Shown here piece after piece: positions 37,901 through 49,424 of a stretch of 64,000 bases of DNA. The DNA is from Apostichopus japonicus. Taxonomy: Eukaryota > Echinodermata > Holothuroidea > Aspidochirotida > Stichopodidae. The DNA lies in assembly GCF_037975245.1 (NCBI RefSeq), contig NC_092568.1, positions 9,003,001-9,067,000 on the forward strand. Direction: 5' to 3'. Numbering within the stretch: the stretch's first letter is position 1; each line of letters begins with the position of its first letter. The position numbers were made by a program, and so were the translations under genes. The notes under the pieces were generated by a model. The model worked only from the letters and a program-made list of their open reading frames with translations, was not told the DNA's origin and ran no database searches.

Positions 37901-40900
37901 TATTAATTGTAATCACTCTGTAGATAGTGTGTGATTCTTATATATCACTACATACAGTAGTGTATGATTTGTAATCTCTCGATATTGTATGAATCGTAAT
38001 CACTCTATAGAATAGTGTAGGAATCGTATTCACTGGATACATAATTTATGAATCATATTCACCTAGTAAACAGTATGTGATGTGGATCCAATGCGTTTCA
38101 AATTAATGACGGTAGCACGATACATCGTTTCTTGTTCTTTTAAATAAGTATTTTGCATTTGCACATAAATTTACAGATCTGTTTAATACAATGCACATTA
38201 CCAAGTATTGTTCCAAATCAGATTAAAAAGACTATAGCCAACCTTGGACTTACAGATTCCTAGTAAACCATATTAATGTTAATTATCAATTTCTCTAACA
38301 GTGTCCACCCTACTCTAAAACCTTTTTCCCCCTTTCAAACATTTGCATCAAGGAATTACTTGTTCTCTTTTTCTTTAGGGAGATAAGAGTGAAGTTTATT
38401 ATTGATTAACTTATCCCGTCTAGCTTTAAGTGTTGGTTAAATTAACCATCTTAAAACAGTATTTGTGTTCATGCATCCGGTTAAAGTCTGTACACACAGA
38501 AGTAGTACACACATATTTTTATATCTTCTTGTTCTTTTCTTTGCTTATTTTTATTTCTCTCTTTTTCTTCCTTGGTATCATTCTACTTTTTTATAAAAGC
38601 CCTGAGGCTTCTTGGAACGCTTTCTTTCACAACTATGCATGCTATGTATTTGACTAAATCCTCAATTAGATGTGTATATTATATAATGTCGTGAATATAC
38701 GAATAAATTAAATTGAATGAAACATCTGGTTTTGGTTTTAAGATAATTAGTACTCCACAAAACTTTTCCTATTGCAATGTGTTGGGGTCTTATTTCCTTT
38801 TGCTGCGTTTTCTGGTATGTTTAATTCTAGAGGCATTTCCCAAAGTCTGTAATTTTAAAGTCTAAGCAATAATATCAGTGGGTTGAACACGTCTGCTTAT
38901 GTAAATAGCCGAATGTCAATGCCATTTGACTAAAATTTAGATAAACGTCAAGTGATATCTCCAATGGCTGCCCTACAAGTGGAAACTTAATTTGTACTGT
39001 TTTTAATTATTTTTTAATTATTCTAGAATGTTAAGCTGTAAATATGTCATTTTTTTTTAGAAAAATCTCTGTCTTTTTTTTTCCAGGCATATTTTCAACA
39101 TGTATTCATTACTAACATTGTGCTCTGTAAAGGACCCAGATGCTATCCATATTACACTTATTGTATCCTCAACTTTTCTTGCATAATTTGACAAATTTTT
39201 CCGCCGCTCCAAAAGGCTAACGAAGATATCCTTGTCGAGTATTAGGTGAAGTACTAGAGAAAGAGCTTTGAAGGATTTTGTAATATTATGAGTCCTATCA
39301 GACAAGAATGTGGGTGGGTAGGTATTAAGGATAAAAACAAAAGAAACAACAAGAAGCCCGCCTTCGAGTGGCAGGAGTGAACGACTTTCTTATAGAACAT
39401 ACTCGCCTGTCAAAATCTCCAGGCTGTATGTGTTCCGATTATTTATGAAACGTGTAAGTGGGACAGAAGTGTTGTAAAATTAATTCTCGCATGACGACAG
39501 CTGCGAGAGCCGTCCAATTAGCGAGGCGAGTCACATGGGTTGAGCAATCATTAATGAAACGTAACCAACATCGGGATAAGATCATGACTCCCGCGTACAA
39601 TATATGGAGCTAACTGTACCAGGCCCTTTGGAGTTAATTTACAACTCGGTCTCTAATTAGCAATCTGTTTGTGGCTTTTGTTTTTTGGGTGAAGCAGTGT
39701 TCCAGTTTATCTGAAGACTTGAGTGATTTTGGGTTTTGGTTTTATGAAGAAAGAGCTAGCGAGAGAGAGAGAAAGAGCAAAACGTTGATGGCACACTTTA
39801 TAAATAGACCTTCTTTTTCATTGAGTTAATATGTAGTTTACTGTGTTTAGCTTATACAGTATGTCTTAATTAGACCACTTGTGAGGTGTCATCCATATAA
39901 ATACATAACAGACTGTGTGCTGTTATAAAACATCAAGACAGTAGTTTAATTTATCAAAACCTTCCAACCAGAAAAGCATCTTAGTTTAAGCTTGCAATTA
40001 TAAGGCAGAGAACCCAAATTTGGCACTATGTGGATTATTATTAATAAAGTAACATTTCAACCTTTGTATATACATTTTTCCACCAGTATTAAAAGTTTTT
40101 GTTAGAATTTGGAAATTTATATAAGAGTTTTCTCCATCGTCTGTTAAAGAGTTGATCAAAGAACATAAAAAGCAGGACTTTTGCTTACCCCTATTAGAGC
40201 CATTACTTAGTCCTTACTGGTAACAGATCTAAATGTGTTAATACCGTAAAATAAATCCAGTTCATAAAGTGAGTGATAGGTGGAATACAAATTTTCGGTT
40301 AAATTGACAATCTAAACTTATATGAGGTGAGAAGTCTGTAAGGGAAAAAGTTCTAAGGTACATGTGTAAGAGGACTGTCCCTGCATAACATCATGGTTTA
40401 TCATTTGGCCTGGAAGACAGTTATTTTAATATGTACACTAAGCAGCCACACATATACTGTATACTTTATGTACATAAAGCAGCCCCATATATACATATGG
40501 TAGAACGTATACTTCACGTTTGTTTCTTTTTAGTTCACCAACAAATTTATTCCTGAGTAACACTAGCCCTAGTACACCAGACGATTGTATTATGCAACAC
40601 ATTCTTGATCTAAGTGGACTCTCGGGGATTGTGGAGCTATGCCATACTGTACTTGTCCATAATGTATTCTTTCTCTACTGTTATTGTTGTGGTCTAAGTG
40701 GACTCTCAGGGATTGTGTAGCTATGCCATACTGTCCTTGTCCATAATGTATTCTTTCTCTACTGTCATTTTTTTCTATTTACATGCATGGTTTAATCACA
40801 ATAATCACACTTTAGTTTGAAACTGTCCGGCTGTTATTTCAAATTAGAAAAAAAATATCAGCATTTTTTTTTGTTCTTTTTTTGTCGCTAATCACTTGTT

Positions 40901-43436
40901 TGCCTGCAAGAGAGATTAGATAGAGACAAATGGGATCATTTCTTATCATGGTTAAATGCATAGAATCTAAATACTGAAAGATAGTAGGATATCTTAGTGT
41001 GATGAATCGCAAGCAAATTATACGGATAAATCTGTCGTCTGGTTCATTAAATTTATCAATTTCTACAAAAAGCTAGCAAGCAAAACGATGCTGCAAAACT
41101 ACTCAAGCTATGGTAATTAGATTTTGTAATATATGTTCTGTGCGCACTCTGAGAATTAAGAAAAGAAGCCTCTCCTTGGAATGCTTATGGGAATTAAAAT
41201 GACTGATTCAAACGAACTTAAAAATTGGTTTCTGAACTTGGTGTATGTGATACCGACCTAGTTCCTTTATACTGCACTTTGGACATAGTGAATATTCATA
41301 GAGTTTATGGTAACATTCCATGTGGTTGGACTTACCTTGCCAACCTGCCTTTCTACGGACCTGCCAACCTGTCTTTCACAAAATAGGGACATTTCCAATT
41401 TCCAATTTTCTCAAATATCAGGAGATTAGGTAAATATACTGTAAGGTAGAAATGGGCAAAATAGAACTTAGTATTTATTTGTTTATTCATTATTAATTTC
41501 ATGTTTAACAATATCCAACACATCTAAAAACTGATACATCCCACTTTTGAATTTGAAGATCTGTATTTCATATTATTATTTTTATTTTTCATATTATTAA
41601 TATAACTCTGTTCCTTTCCATGTGTGATATACAATGATATCCACCTCAATTATCTAAGCGGGGGTGGGGGGGGGGGGGGGTGGGGGGGGGTGTCACAGCA
41701 AAGTTACATACACTTAGTGATTCTCATACCTTGCCCTCTTTGCCATCCTGCCACTAAATGATATTACTGTACTTTATGTGCAATTAACAGAATTTAATGG
41801 TATTATTGTCCTGTAATGATGAGGCCGTCTAAATCTGGATCTATGATTTATTTCTTGTTAAAGTTGAAGTCTGCTCATAAAATTTACCTTGACGTGGTCT
41901 TGTCATAGCAAGATTTATTATCCAGTAACCCAAATAGACGGCTTTATCGCATCAGAGCATATATAAAGTTGTAGTCTAATCTAGTTTTAGTCATAAAAAC
42001 ATTTGATGCTTTGGTACCAAAGAGTTTAGATCATTTGCTCATAAAAAGAACTTGTAGAACTGGTAATAACATCAATGAATCTTTGAAGGGGCGGTTTTCT
42101 GGTGACAAACATGACAATGTTACTTGACGGGAAGAATTCACAATATTAGCGGGGTCAGTTTGTGAAAGTCTGGGTCCAGTGTGTGACGTAAATGTCAAAG
42201 TTTCAAATTGGAATTATTTTCAGGTAAAAAATGTGCTATATATAGCGAACAAATTTGGTGAACAGCAATTAAAATGTTGCTTAGCTACATTGAATATTGG
42301 AAAAGTCATTTAAACTGACTTTTGTCTTGCTAGGAAGAGCAGTTCTGACTGTACACTTTCATAATCAGGAATTACTGATTTATTTAAAGTAAAGATCCAG
42401 TCATATGCTGTTTGGTTAATACTTTTTATTAGTAATCAAGAAATCACTGATTTAAAGTAAAGATCCAGTCATCTGCTGTTTGCTCAATACTTGTTCTTAT
42501 GCAGAGAAGAAAAATGTCTGTACTTTATTTAGTTTCCCATGGTATGGATTTCTCAGTTTGATATTTTGTTAAATCTTGCTCTTAAAAAGTGGCCAATAGA
42601 AGGGGGGGGGGGGATGCTCAGCCCTTATTTACATAGAATTATTTGTGAAATTGATTATTTTTTTTGTCACATGTAATTTCTTGTTACATCAAATATTAGT
42701 TCTGTTTTCCAAATTATAACATGCTTACATGTATTTAAGTACCTCTCTGGCTGTAATCTGCTTCGAAGTTTGATTGCATGACTGTTTGCCACTGAAGGCC
42801 AAGTTCCATAGCGAGTGAAGAAAATAAGTGACCGCACACTATCTATACTTTTAACTGCTTTTTCCATTAACAAATTTGTTATTCCCCGTCAAATTATTCA
42901 TGAAGAAATAGCTATCAAACACCTTCAATGAACCCAAGTGCACTGTGGGTTAGTCCCTCTGTGTAGTGTGTCACAATCAAATGTAACATGTGAGAGAACG
43001 AATGTAAATTCTCAGTACAGTACGTAACACCTGCTTATATTCAGATTATGGAGAGTAATCTTGTCATTAATAATGTTTCTGATAAGTTATCCCTGCTCAG
43101 AGTGCGCCCCAACCATCCCCCCCCCCCCTAAGGTAGATCACTTTCTCCTGTTATTTGGCACCTCTCTGGCATTGAAGAGGGACCCATCAAATTGGCAAGG
43201 GAATTTTCCAGTTTACAAAGCAGCAGCTCCTGATGGATTTCTTATAAATATTAAGAAAACATAACTTTGAGATAATATTTCACCTCTCTCTCTCTCTTGT
43301 ACCCTTTTTTATGTCCCTCTTTTTTTTCCGTCTCTTTTATATAGTTCGAGAATTTCTGTCAACGTCGTACAAAGTTTGGAATATCAAAGGAAACTATCTG
43401 GCAACAGACATGTCCGACAGCCTCGAAACTTGGTGA
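19854..43436 (+). CDS. AP5M1: AP-5 complex subunit mu-1 gene, twelve coding exons, complete
   Basis: AP5M1 is the medium (mu) subunit of the AP-5 adaptor on late endosomes/lysosomes, acting with SPG11 and SPG15 (family knowledge). Twelve plus-strand exons (19854-19918, 20707-20833, 21586-21687, 22248-22312, 23237-23315, 24209-24349, 26104-26241, 27026-27152, 27933-28260, 30478-30688, 32639-32735, 43345-43436) join with matching phases into 523 residues plus stop; vertebrate AP5M1 is about 490. Diagnostic blocks are MSLRGIWVFS at the N-terminus, KKYPSVENRARILN, FVESRDSCSR, LWPVVLYEK, QAVPFGTLTD, QIYGSVSCKADLEHP, FEYCEVQIPFHNRGP, RIGQKFPSRSHEVTLEA, IPDYTHT and YKVWNIK. The mu homology domain starts at about residue 200. 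The extra length is a Ser/Thr-rich insertion in exon 9. Confidence 0.95.
20707..20833 (+). CDS. AP5M1: AP5M1 exon 2
   Basis: Acceptor ttgcatag, donor gtatgg. Encodes YPSVENRARILNKDGYV and the rest of the longin-like N-terminal region up to IVHPIEM. Confidence 0.94.
21586..21687 (+). CDS. AP5M1: AP5M1 exon 3
   Basis: Acceptor ggtgcag, donor gtaata; 34 codons in phase 0. It begins FVESRDSCSR, identical to the vertebrate block, and ends LWPVVLYEK. Confidence 0.95.
22248..22312 (+). CDS. AP5M1: AP5M1 exon 4
   Basis: Acceptor aaactag, donor gtaagt. Encodes a hydrophobic strand, then CCLPLVESVERPPVIDV, corresponding to the vertebrate ACVPLVEQ region. Confidence 0.9.
23237..23315 (+). CDS. AP5M1: AP5M1 exon 5
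   Basis: Acceptor tctctag, donor gtaac. Encodes LGISLGYALLLQMIDVIGP. Phase matches both neighbours; homology is moderate, as is usual for this part of the family. Confidence 0.88.
24209..24349 (+). CDS. AP5M1: AP5M1 exon 6
   Basis: Acceptor ccgatag, donor gtattt; 47 codons in phase 0. Contains YLCQAVPFGTLTD, matching the vertebrate QACPFGTLLD block. Confidence 0.93.
24503..24846. mobile_element. MITE with TA target duplication (Tc1/mariner-like)
   Basis: About 30-bp imperfect inverted termini, starting ggaaacgttaaaggtgc and ending with its complement, are bounded by TA on both sides. The interior contains four or five copies of a tcattttgctgcaaa-like block. It lies in AP5M1 intron 6. Confidence 0.85.
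25558..25872. repeat. Two-copy direct repeat, ~171-bp unit
   Basis: Two diverged copies sharing taaccattt, gatgtctaaa, accgctctacggt, acacaactactgc and tacctagacctgactac, in AP5M1 intron 6. Confidence 0.85.
26104..26241 (+). CDS. AP5M1: AP5M1 exon 7 (start of mu homology domain)
   Basis: Acceptor aatttcag, donor gtttgt; 46 codons. Encodes PPSWRP, then the first strands of the mu homology domain (ISFRVTEQIQAVLY) and QIYGSVSCK. Confidence 0.94.
26579..26686. repeat. Foldback hairpin element
   Basis: Arms of about 48 bp (tgtgtaaaagt...gatcctagcaggatcttct and complement) around a loop of about 11 nt, in AP5M1 intron 7. It looks like a small foldback MITE. Confidence 0.9.
27026..27152 (+). CDS. 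AP5M1: AP5M1 exon 8
   Basis: Acceptor ttctccag, donor gtaaga. Encodes ADLEHPAPLIAVHLSVG and LQNILVNSCVS, the vertebrate LQDILVHPCV block. Confidence 0.94.
27933..28260 (+). CDS. AP5M1: AP5M1 exon 9 with Ser/Thr-rich insertion
   Basis: Ends FEYCEVQIPFHNR before donor gtgagt, a clear family block. Between RERFVLCKY and DEVKIIMKVKL lie about 48 Ser/Thr/Pro-rich residues (about 303-350) that the vertebrate protein largely lacks, including RRGS at about 324-327. I placed the acceptor at 27931-27932 after a pyrimidine tract. An in-phase alternative starting at 27876 would add 19 residues and cannot be excluded. Confidence 0.85.
29661..29728. repeat. Short tandem repeat of a tgatttaactgaatg unit
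   Basis: Four near-identical copies with 0-5 bp spacers in AP5M1 intron 9. Confidence 0.9.
30180..30275 (+). repeat. SINE-like interspersed repeat, partial copy 2
   Basis: Contains gacctaatgg, gttagact, agtccagtcactttt and gatgacctt in the same order as the copy at 3490. A second short block shared with 3235-3265 (aggcagaattttagtcttg) occurs at about 29810. Confidence 0.5.
30478..30688 (+). CDS. AP5M1: AP5M1 exon 10
   Basis: Acceptor ttcgtcag, donor gtaaat. Encodes GPIIYKENTQS, then LAWRIGQKFPSRSHEVTLEA and KLKFGKRSS: the conserved WxIGQKFP core of the AP-5 mu homology domain. Confidence 0.95.
32639..32735 (+). CDS. AP5M1: AP5M1 exon 11
   Basis: Acceptor gcgtttag, donor gtatgt. Encodes IYFKIPDYTHTSATID and VQPNAKPKVTV, corresponding to the vertebrate LHFRILDYTLTG...GKPKIS region. 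Confidence 0.93.
32736..36584. other. AP5M1 intron 11, first part
   Basis: No coding exon recognised. At about 35591-35870 there is a segment opening ggggcagatccagga and closing near ggtctgtgcct, resembling a degraded CAGGGGCGGATCC-type element without a clear target duplication. Confidence 0.5.
36590..38066. repeat. Degenerate ~29-bp minisatellite in AP5M1 intron 11
   Basis: About 45-50 diverged copies of a unit like tagatagtgtatgaatcg plus taatcactcta. Some copies are expanded by insertions, others contracted. Both edges are more diverged than the centre (about 37100-37620), the usual pattern of an array grown from the middle. Confidence 0.95.
38070..43344. other. AP5M1 intron 11, last part
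   Basis: Contains two short direct duplications (about 40608-40766, unit ~79 bp; about 42354-42487, unit ~74 bp) and a long G-run near 41660-41690. No exon recognised apart from the terminal one. Confidence 0.5.
43345..43436 (+). CDS. AP5M1: AP5M1 exon 12 with stop
   Basis: After a 10.6-kb intron, acceptor tttatatag joins in phase to give REFLSTSYKVWNIKGNYLA, matching the vertebrate RKLISSDYYIWN block, and ends SLETW before TGA. The short tail differs from vertebrates. An out-of-frame 74-codon ORF overlaps it and is taken as a shadow. The polyadenylation site is not determined. Confidence 0.88.
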
Positions 43437-46400
43437 CATTTTGGATAGATAAGTGGACGATGAAAGATGAAGCTGGCCAATGGATACATCTTCTATATAA
43501 GCCTTATCATTTACAATTTGGAGAAACGATACTTTTTGGGATGGAAATTAGTCAGCTGCCGGTTGAGATCGAGTCGAAGTTGACAAATCTCATTCTCTGA
43601 TTAGTAAAGTTGACTCTCGTCGGTACAATACCCGTCCTCCGATTTACCAAAGTCAGCGAAAACTGAGGAAGAGGTGAAGAGAAGTCCAAACAACTCATGG
43701 CCTCATCATACAGCATGTCTGAGATTTGCAGAAACAATGTGAGGGTGAACGTCATACCAGATATCGAGAGTATGGGTTCTGGTTGATGAGAGCATCTCAA
43801 GGGGAGATGCTGATATGGTCCTAGCAAGACAAGATTTGAAATTTAACACTTTGTTGTTAAGAAAACAAAAAAAAACACCAGCAGAGTTTTGTGTCAAGCT
43901 GTTCAGTAAGTTGACACAGAGTTAAGTTTGATGTAAACAAACCTTGTATTAGAGCTTCAAGGTATGTTAAAGAGTGAGCAAATTCTGGACATTTTCATCT
44001 GTGGTTTTACTGCTTCCCTACAAACGAGACAAAGACCTTATGCTTGTACGTAGAGAACGACAGTCAGCAGAGTGTGGGCCGTGAACATTTATTTAGAGGG
44101 GCACAAGATTATTTCAGACATCAAAAATGTATCTACACATTTCAGAGTTTGCCAACGGAGATTGCTTAAGACTTTTTTTAATAATATGAAGTCCACAGTC
44201 TATAGTCCGGACTGGCTATCGGATACATTCTGAGCATCAACTCTGAGGGGTAGAGTCTGGTCGGTCATGGCTCGGTCCTCATGGAAAATCGTGGACCGAT
44301 TAGTATGAAGATGGCCGATGTCAATTGTAAATTGTTTTAACTTACAGAGCCATATTGAAAATAAGTAATGTGCAATTATGTCAAATGTAAAAACAACAAG
44401 CTGTTCATCAATTTGGTTAATTGCAATATCTAATGTTTGTCCAAACGTGCATCTTGCAAAACAAAACGATTCTCATGAAGTACTGTTTGCATTTTAGTTG
44501 TATGTAAGTTTTAAGAAAACCCAAATTGCTGAGAGTAAGACAGTCTCTTCTCATTAATCATTCTTCCCGGCAATCCATCTTGTTATAAAAAAAAATTTGA
44601 TCAACCATTTGTATTTGGACTCTGGTTTGTGAATTCAATCATATATTCACATCATGAAAATTATCGCATTATGACTCTTGCTAACAGTGTTGGTGGGGGG
44701 TCACTTTATAAAGGTAAAGTATCTGATTAATCTTAACCTTAGTTAATGGCAGATTTTATACTTAAATTAAAGCTAGTTGAGAATACGTTTCTGGTCACGA
44801 CAACAAGTTTCGTCATGTTACTTTAAAAGTAGTCGTTTCTGGACAAATTGTTCCTTTTTTCTGTGAAAATGTTTACTCAGGTAATAATTACAAGATAAAG
44901 GACACACATCATTTCTCTGACTACTTACCTTCTCTGATATTCTGAGTGGTTACTTCCTTTTCACAGACCTGTTTGGTCATTTGTGCATACATATCTGTGT
45001 GTGTGTGTGGGTGGGTGTATGCATGCGGTGTGTGTATGGTGTACATGTAATATGATGCTCTCCTGTGTAAACTTGATACCTCAAGAATAGCTACCACACC
45101 TGATCTCATATGTGGCATGTGGCTTTCCCATGAATTTGAGAACCCTATTGTTTTAGTGGATGTCAGAGGTCATATTCACTCAAACATACTCAGCTTCAAA
45201 ACGAACTCTTCATTGTGAAACTTTAGTGTCAGGACTAAATTTTGTAATATCTCAAGAAAGTCCAATACTTTCACAAATATCGCTACTATTGCTTTAACAC
45301 AAAAATGGTTTTTCGAAACAAAATATAATGCATTTAGTATATGGATTTCGTCCCAACACCTATTGTAACCTCTTCATATCACTTCTGACATTTATCAGAA
45401 TTGATGAAAATGATTTTCCTATAACAGACTTACAGTTACACCTGACTTAATTTGCATCCCATTTGGGAGAGTTCTTTTATCATCAAATTTCTTGTCATTA
45501 TGGAATGTTCGGGGTTAACATTTGCCATTAGGGAATGCCATCAGCCGCAACAATTAAACAAGGCCTCTCTGTATTCAAAACAGGGGGACAAGGGAAGGGG
45601 GGGGTTCCATCTTCGCTATGTTAGAATGATTTTTGACTGAATGACACTTGATCAAGAATAAAATCCCCCCACCCTCCCAATACAGGCAGTATTGAATTAT
45701 TATCACTCCACTGAATATTATTGTTTGTTTGTTGATTTTAGTCAACTTCTAAAAGATTAAAATACCTGTTTCCTTTTTGTGTATCATTTTGTTTTTAAGA
45801 ACGACAGACTGACCTTCTTAAAATCCTCCTTGGAATAAATCTTTCTGACTTTGTCATCTCCTTTCTTCAGAGTGGGTCTCCCACCATTTGTTACTATTAT
45901 CCTACGAGACAGCCTCCAGGAGAAGTCTTAATTGTTTCACACTTTTCTTCAAATATCTGAAGATTTTGGTCACACATCCGTGTCAATTTCTAAATGCACG
46001 GTCGACTGCGTCTCTTCCCCTATATACGAGGACTGTCATCGATACATTCGATCGTTGGAGTGGGAAGACAAAAAAAAAAATGAGTTTCGGAGGCTTGCAA
46101 AAACAACAACAAAAAACGTTCCAAACGTGATAAGTGTAAGGTTGTGAAATTTGTGATAAATGACTCATATGTACATAGAGGCTGGAATGATTTTTTATAC
46201 GGGGGGGGGGGTCTTTTTATTTATTAACTTTTCTGTAATTTTTAATGTATGTGAAGTCCGAAAATTCTTTATTTTTTTTTTGTATTATGTGAGTTTCGGT
46301 AGTCAGGATAATAATTTTTATTGGTTTTTGTTCGTGAACTGTATAGCTCCTTTAAGTCAGACGGCATCAAGGGGCAGATCCATGATCTAAAATAGGATGG

Positions 46401-47463
46401 GAGTGCATGGCTATTGGATCGTTGAAGCAGATTCTCACTTGTGGGGTGGGGAGGGGGGTCTGTAAATTAGTTTCATAATTGGGTCTATACTCAAGTTAAT
46501 GGGAGAGGGGTGGGTTGAATTGAAAAGGGTGGTGTACAACCCCCCCCCCACCCTGAACCCGTGCCTTGTTTGATTAACAAATCACCGCAGAATTGTTCTT
46601 CTGTCGCAAATGAAACTTTTCCCACTAAGAAGTAAATGAAGTGTGAAGAACCTTCACAAAGTGAGATGTACTTGATTATTATAACTTTAACTTGTATGGC
46701 CAAATTGGCCTGTTGAAGTTAACTGAAGGAGATCGTACGGGAGGCGAAAGAAGTACAGACGTACGAACTAGGAATTTAATTTTTATGCTTCTTTTTGCAT
46801 TGGACTCCTACCAAAGGGATGATCGAAGCCCACTAAGGCGAGGGGTATATGTCCCGTATCGAAAACAGACGGCATGGACGCCGACACACATTTGAGGTAA
46901 GGGGGAATGGCGGAGGGGGAGGGTGCAGTAATCAGAGAAATATTCACTGATGTTTCACGGGGTCAGGTATTGACCGGGCATGGGACAAGTCAACCACATG
47001 AACAAATCATAGGATGGGATCGATGAAGAAGTCGGTGACGGGGTACTAGGGGCGGGGGGAGGGGGTGCGTTTCAAGGAATATGTGTAGGATTTCATTAGT
47101 AAAAAGACCGTACTTCGCCCTTTCAACAATAACAATATAGGCTATGTCGGTACTTCAAATCATTTCTATACCATTCAATTACTGATTTTTTTGATAAAGT
47201 ATGGAAGAACTAAGTTAATTCGGGGACTTTCGCCTCTCGTTCCGATAAATTTTTTTCCCCCAGAAATTGCGCGTGCTTTTAATCGGGGTCTTTCAGCAGT
47301 GATGGGAACTCAACACACTGATATATGCATGAACTAATAAACAGCAGACGGAGATTACTTACCCACAACATCCTCCATTACTCCAATCAGTGCTCCCGTC
47401 ACGAGAGACTTGAAACATCTGGGCGTCACTAATTAAGAAACATCCGAGTCTGACAACTACAAG
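43437..47463. other. AP5M1 3' flank; no gene recognised
   Basis: Presumably begins with the AP5M1 3' UTR; the nearest AATAAA-type signals are far off (about 45656 and 45832), so the end is unclear. A GT-rich microsatellite lies at about 44995-45050. A short element-like segment at about 46371-46566 opens aggggcagatcc and ends gaacccgtgcct. Confidence 0.4.
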
Positions 47464-47510
47464 CAGGTGCGTATCCAGGGGGGGGGCGTTGGGGGCGCGC
47501 GCCCCCCGGG

Positions 47511-47670
47511 TAAGAAAAGGAGAAGAGAAAAAAAGAGAAGAAAAAAGGAAAAAAGAGGGGGAAAAAGAGGAGGAGGAGAGGAAGGAAGGGAAAAGAAAAA
47601 GAAGAAAGAGAGAAAAAGGAGAAAAAGAGGGAGTAAAAGCAAAACGCGAAGACACCGGGAAGAGAAAGAA
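47511..47670 (+). repeat. Polypurine tract
   Basis: About 150 nt almost purely A and G on the plus strand, directly after a G/C-rich element end. It generates long lysine/arginine-glutamate or serine-phenylalanine-leucine ORFs that are low-complexity artefacts. Confidence 0.95.
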
Positions 47671-48000
47671 GAACAGTGACATCATTACAGCGCTGAAGGG
47701 TAGCCAGTGACGGATCAATGATTTCGTAAAAGTGTGACTCACCCTACCCCTTACACCGACAACTCCATTTTTTGACGTTTCCATTTTCCTCTCTCACTAA
47801 TGATCTATATATATACTATATATGGTCTATCATAACGCGTGTGTAGAATTGTGCTATGAAACCAACTGTGGCTGGTCTCGAACTCGACCGTGTCGTCGGG
47901 GAACATGACGCATTTTGGGATGGGGGCGACCGCCCGCCCCCCCCCATTCAGCATTTTTTTAAATGATATCGCTAAGTAATTTCAAAATAGAAAGTGCTTA

Positions 48001-48116
48001 GAGACAACTTACAAGGCCTGGGAAGTGTCATTTCCAGCGATCTGGGAGACATTTTCGGCCAAAATTTGCTTGTACGCTTCGCGCCAACCTATGGTGGCGC
48101 TACGCTTAGATAATTT
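48001..48116 (+). repeat. Shared core module, copy 3
   Basis: Blocks ggcctgggaagtg, tttccagcgatctggg and gcgccaacctatggtggcgc in the same order as other copies. Confidence 0.8.
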
Positions 48117-48506
48117 GCCTACAGGCTTCGCCCCTCCCTTGGCAAATTCCTCGCTACGCACCTGTTCGAATTTGTAACGCAAACAGCAGATATAACATCA
48201 TATCAGTGAGCATGAAAATGGCGTTCCAGGATGAAAAGCCTCAAAACTGTCCGACTTGCCTGAAAAAATAACCAAAAATTTTCGCGTTCAACGTGTTCAT
48301 GTCAATATTATATAAGCAAGCATCGGTTATTACATCGCATGCCATCATGTACCGTACGGTCCGATAAAATTCCGCAGTATACCGCGGGATGCTAATGTAA
48401 ACAACGACATGTCTCATGTAGATGTATGAAAAGCATGGATGTCCAATTATGTCAAAACTCTCTTTTACATTAGTAATGGCGAATTAGGGCCTGCACCCCC
48501 GCCGCG

Positions 48507-48881
48507 CAGTGGCGGAGCGTCCATATGGTCAGGGGGCGGATGCCCCCTGACGGACTCAAATGAACTGCTGGCGCCTTTTTCAGCTCTTTACCACTTTTTA
48601 CTTATTCTAGATTATTGACTTTTTTATTGCGCTCTCATCTACTTATTGACATTTGTCACATTTTGTTGGTGTCATTTGGCGATGACACCTTATTCTTCGT
48701 TTATATGCAAATTAGCCAGGCCCGGAAAGGGTCATTTCCGGCGATCTAGGGAGTATCTTTACTCACAAATTTTCTGTACGCTACGCGCCAACCAGTGGTG
48801 GCGCTCCGCTTAGATAGTGTCGAAAGCGCCCCTACAGACCATTATCGCCACTCCTGACCAATACCCCTAGCTCCGCCACTG
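48507..48881. mobile_element. Short hAT-like MITE
   Basis: Termini cagtggcggagc (48507-48518) and exact complement (48870-48881), flanked by the perfect 8-bp duplication ccgccgcg (48499-48506 and 48882-48889). It contains core module copy 4 at about 48708-48822. It is inserted into sequence that ends cctcctacgcctatg, itself an end of the family seen at 15638. Confidence 0.93.
48708..48822 (+). repeat. Shared core module, copy 4
   Basis: Within the 375-bp MITE; contains tttccggcgatct and gcgccaaccagtggtggcgc. Confidence 0.85.
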
Positions 48882-49424
48882 CCGCCGCGCCTCCTACGCC
48901 TATGTGTGTAGTGTTCGGTTTCGGAAATATCTGCTATTTTTTCATTTCCTTCAACCAAGTTTTATAATAGCCGTTATAACAGGTTTTAATATTTGTACAC
49001 CAATAAATTAACTGTGTCTGAATGATCCAAAATTTCTGACCAACATTCTACATCACACTTCCCTCTACTCGTGCAATTTTCACCGGTCTGTTAGGGGTTG
49101 AAGGAAGTTTTTTCTATATTGGTTGTCCATAGATGAAATTTTGTACAACATTATGGGTATGTTTTGAAGTGAGTTTATTCACGAGAAATGTGAATTTTCA
49201 AATTCTGAACAAATATGGGGCTTAAAACCTTGAAAAGTGGGGCTGACGGGTATTGTAGGCCGGGACGTAGAATCACCTACAAAAGCAAAGACCCACAGGA
49301 GATGAGATCAGGTCGAACATGATGTGTGCCGGGTTGACAATCTTCAAAAAGGTTAAGGATGGAAAAAAAAAACTATTAGGAAATACTTGGTTCTCAGGCA
49401 AAAAGTGTACATCTGGTTGGTCAT

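Noticed and set aside
43376-43600. 74-codon ORF overlapping the AP5M1 terminal exon
   Set aside because: It is out of frame with the phase set by exon 11 and without recognised homology.
46371-46566. Intact hAT-like element
   Set aside because: Ends only loosely match the CAGGGGCGGATCC type and no target duplication is visible; kept only as a degraded segment.
47359-47784. 141-codon ORF and companions
   Set aside because: Low-complexity translation of a polypurine tract inside a transposable element.
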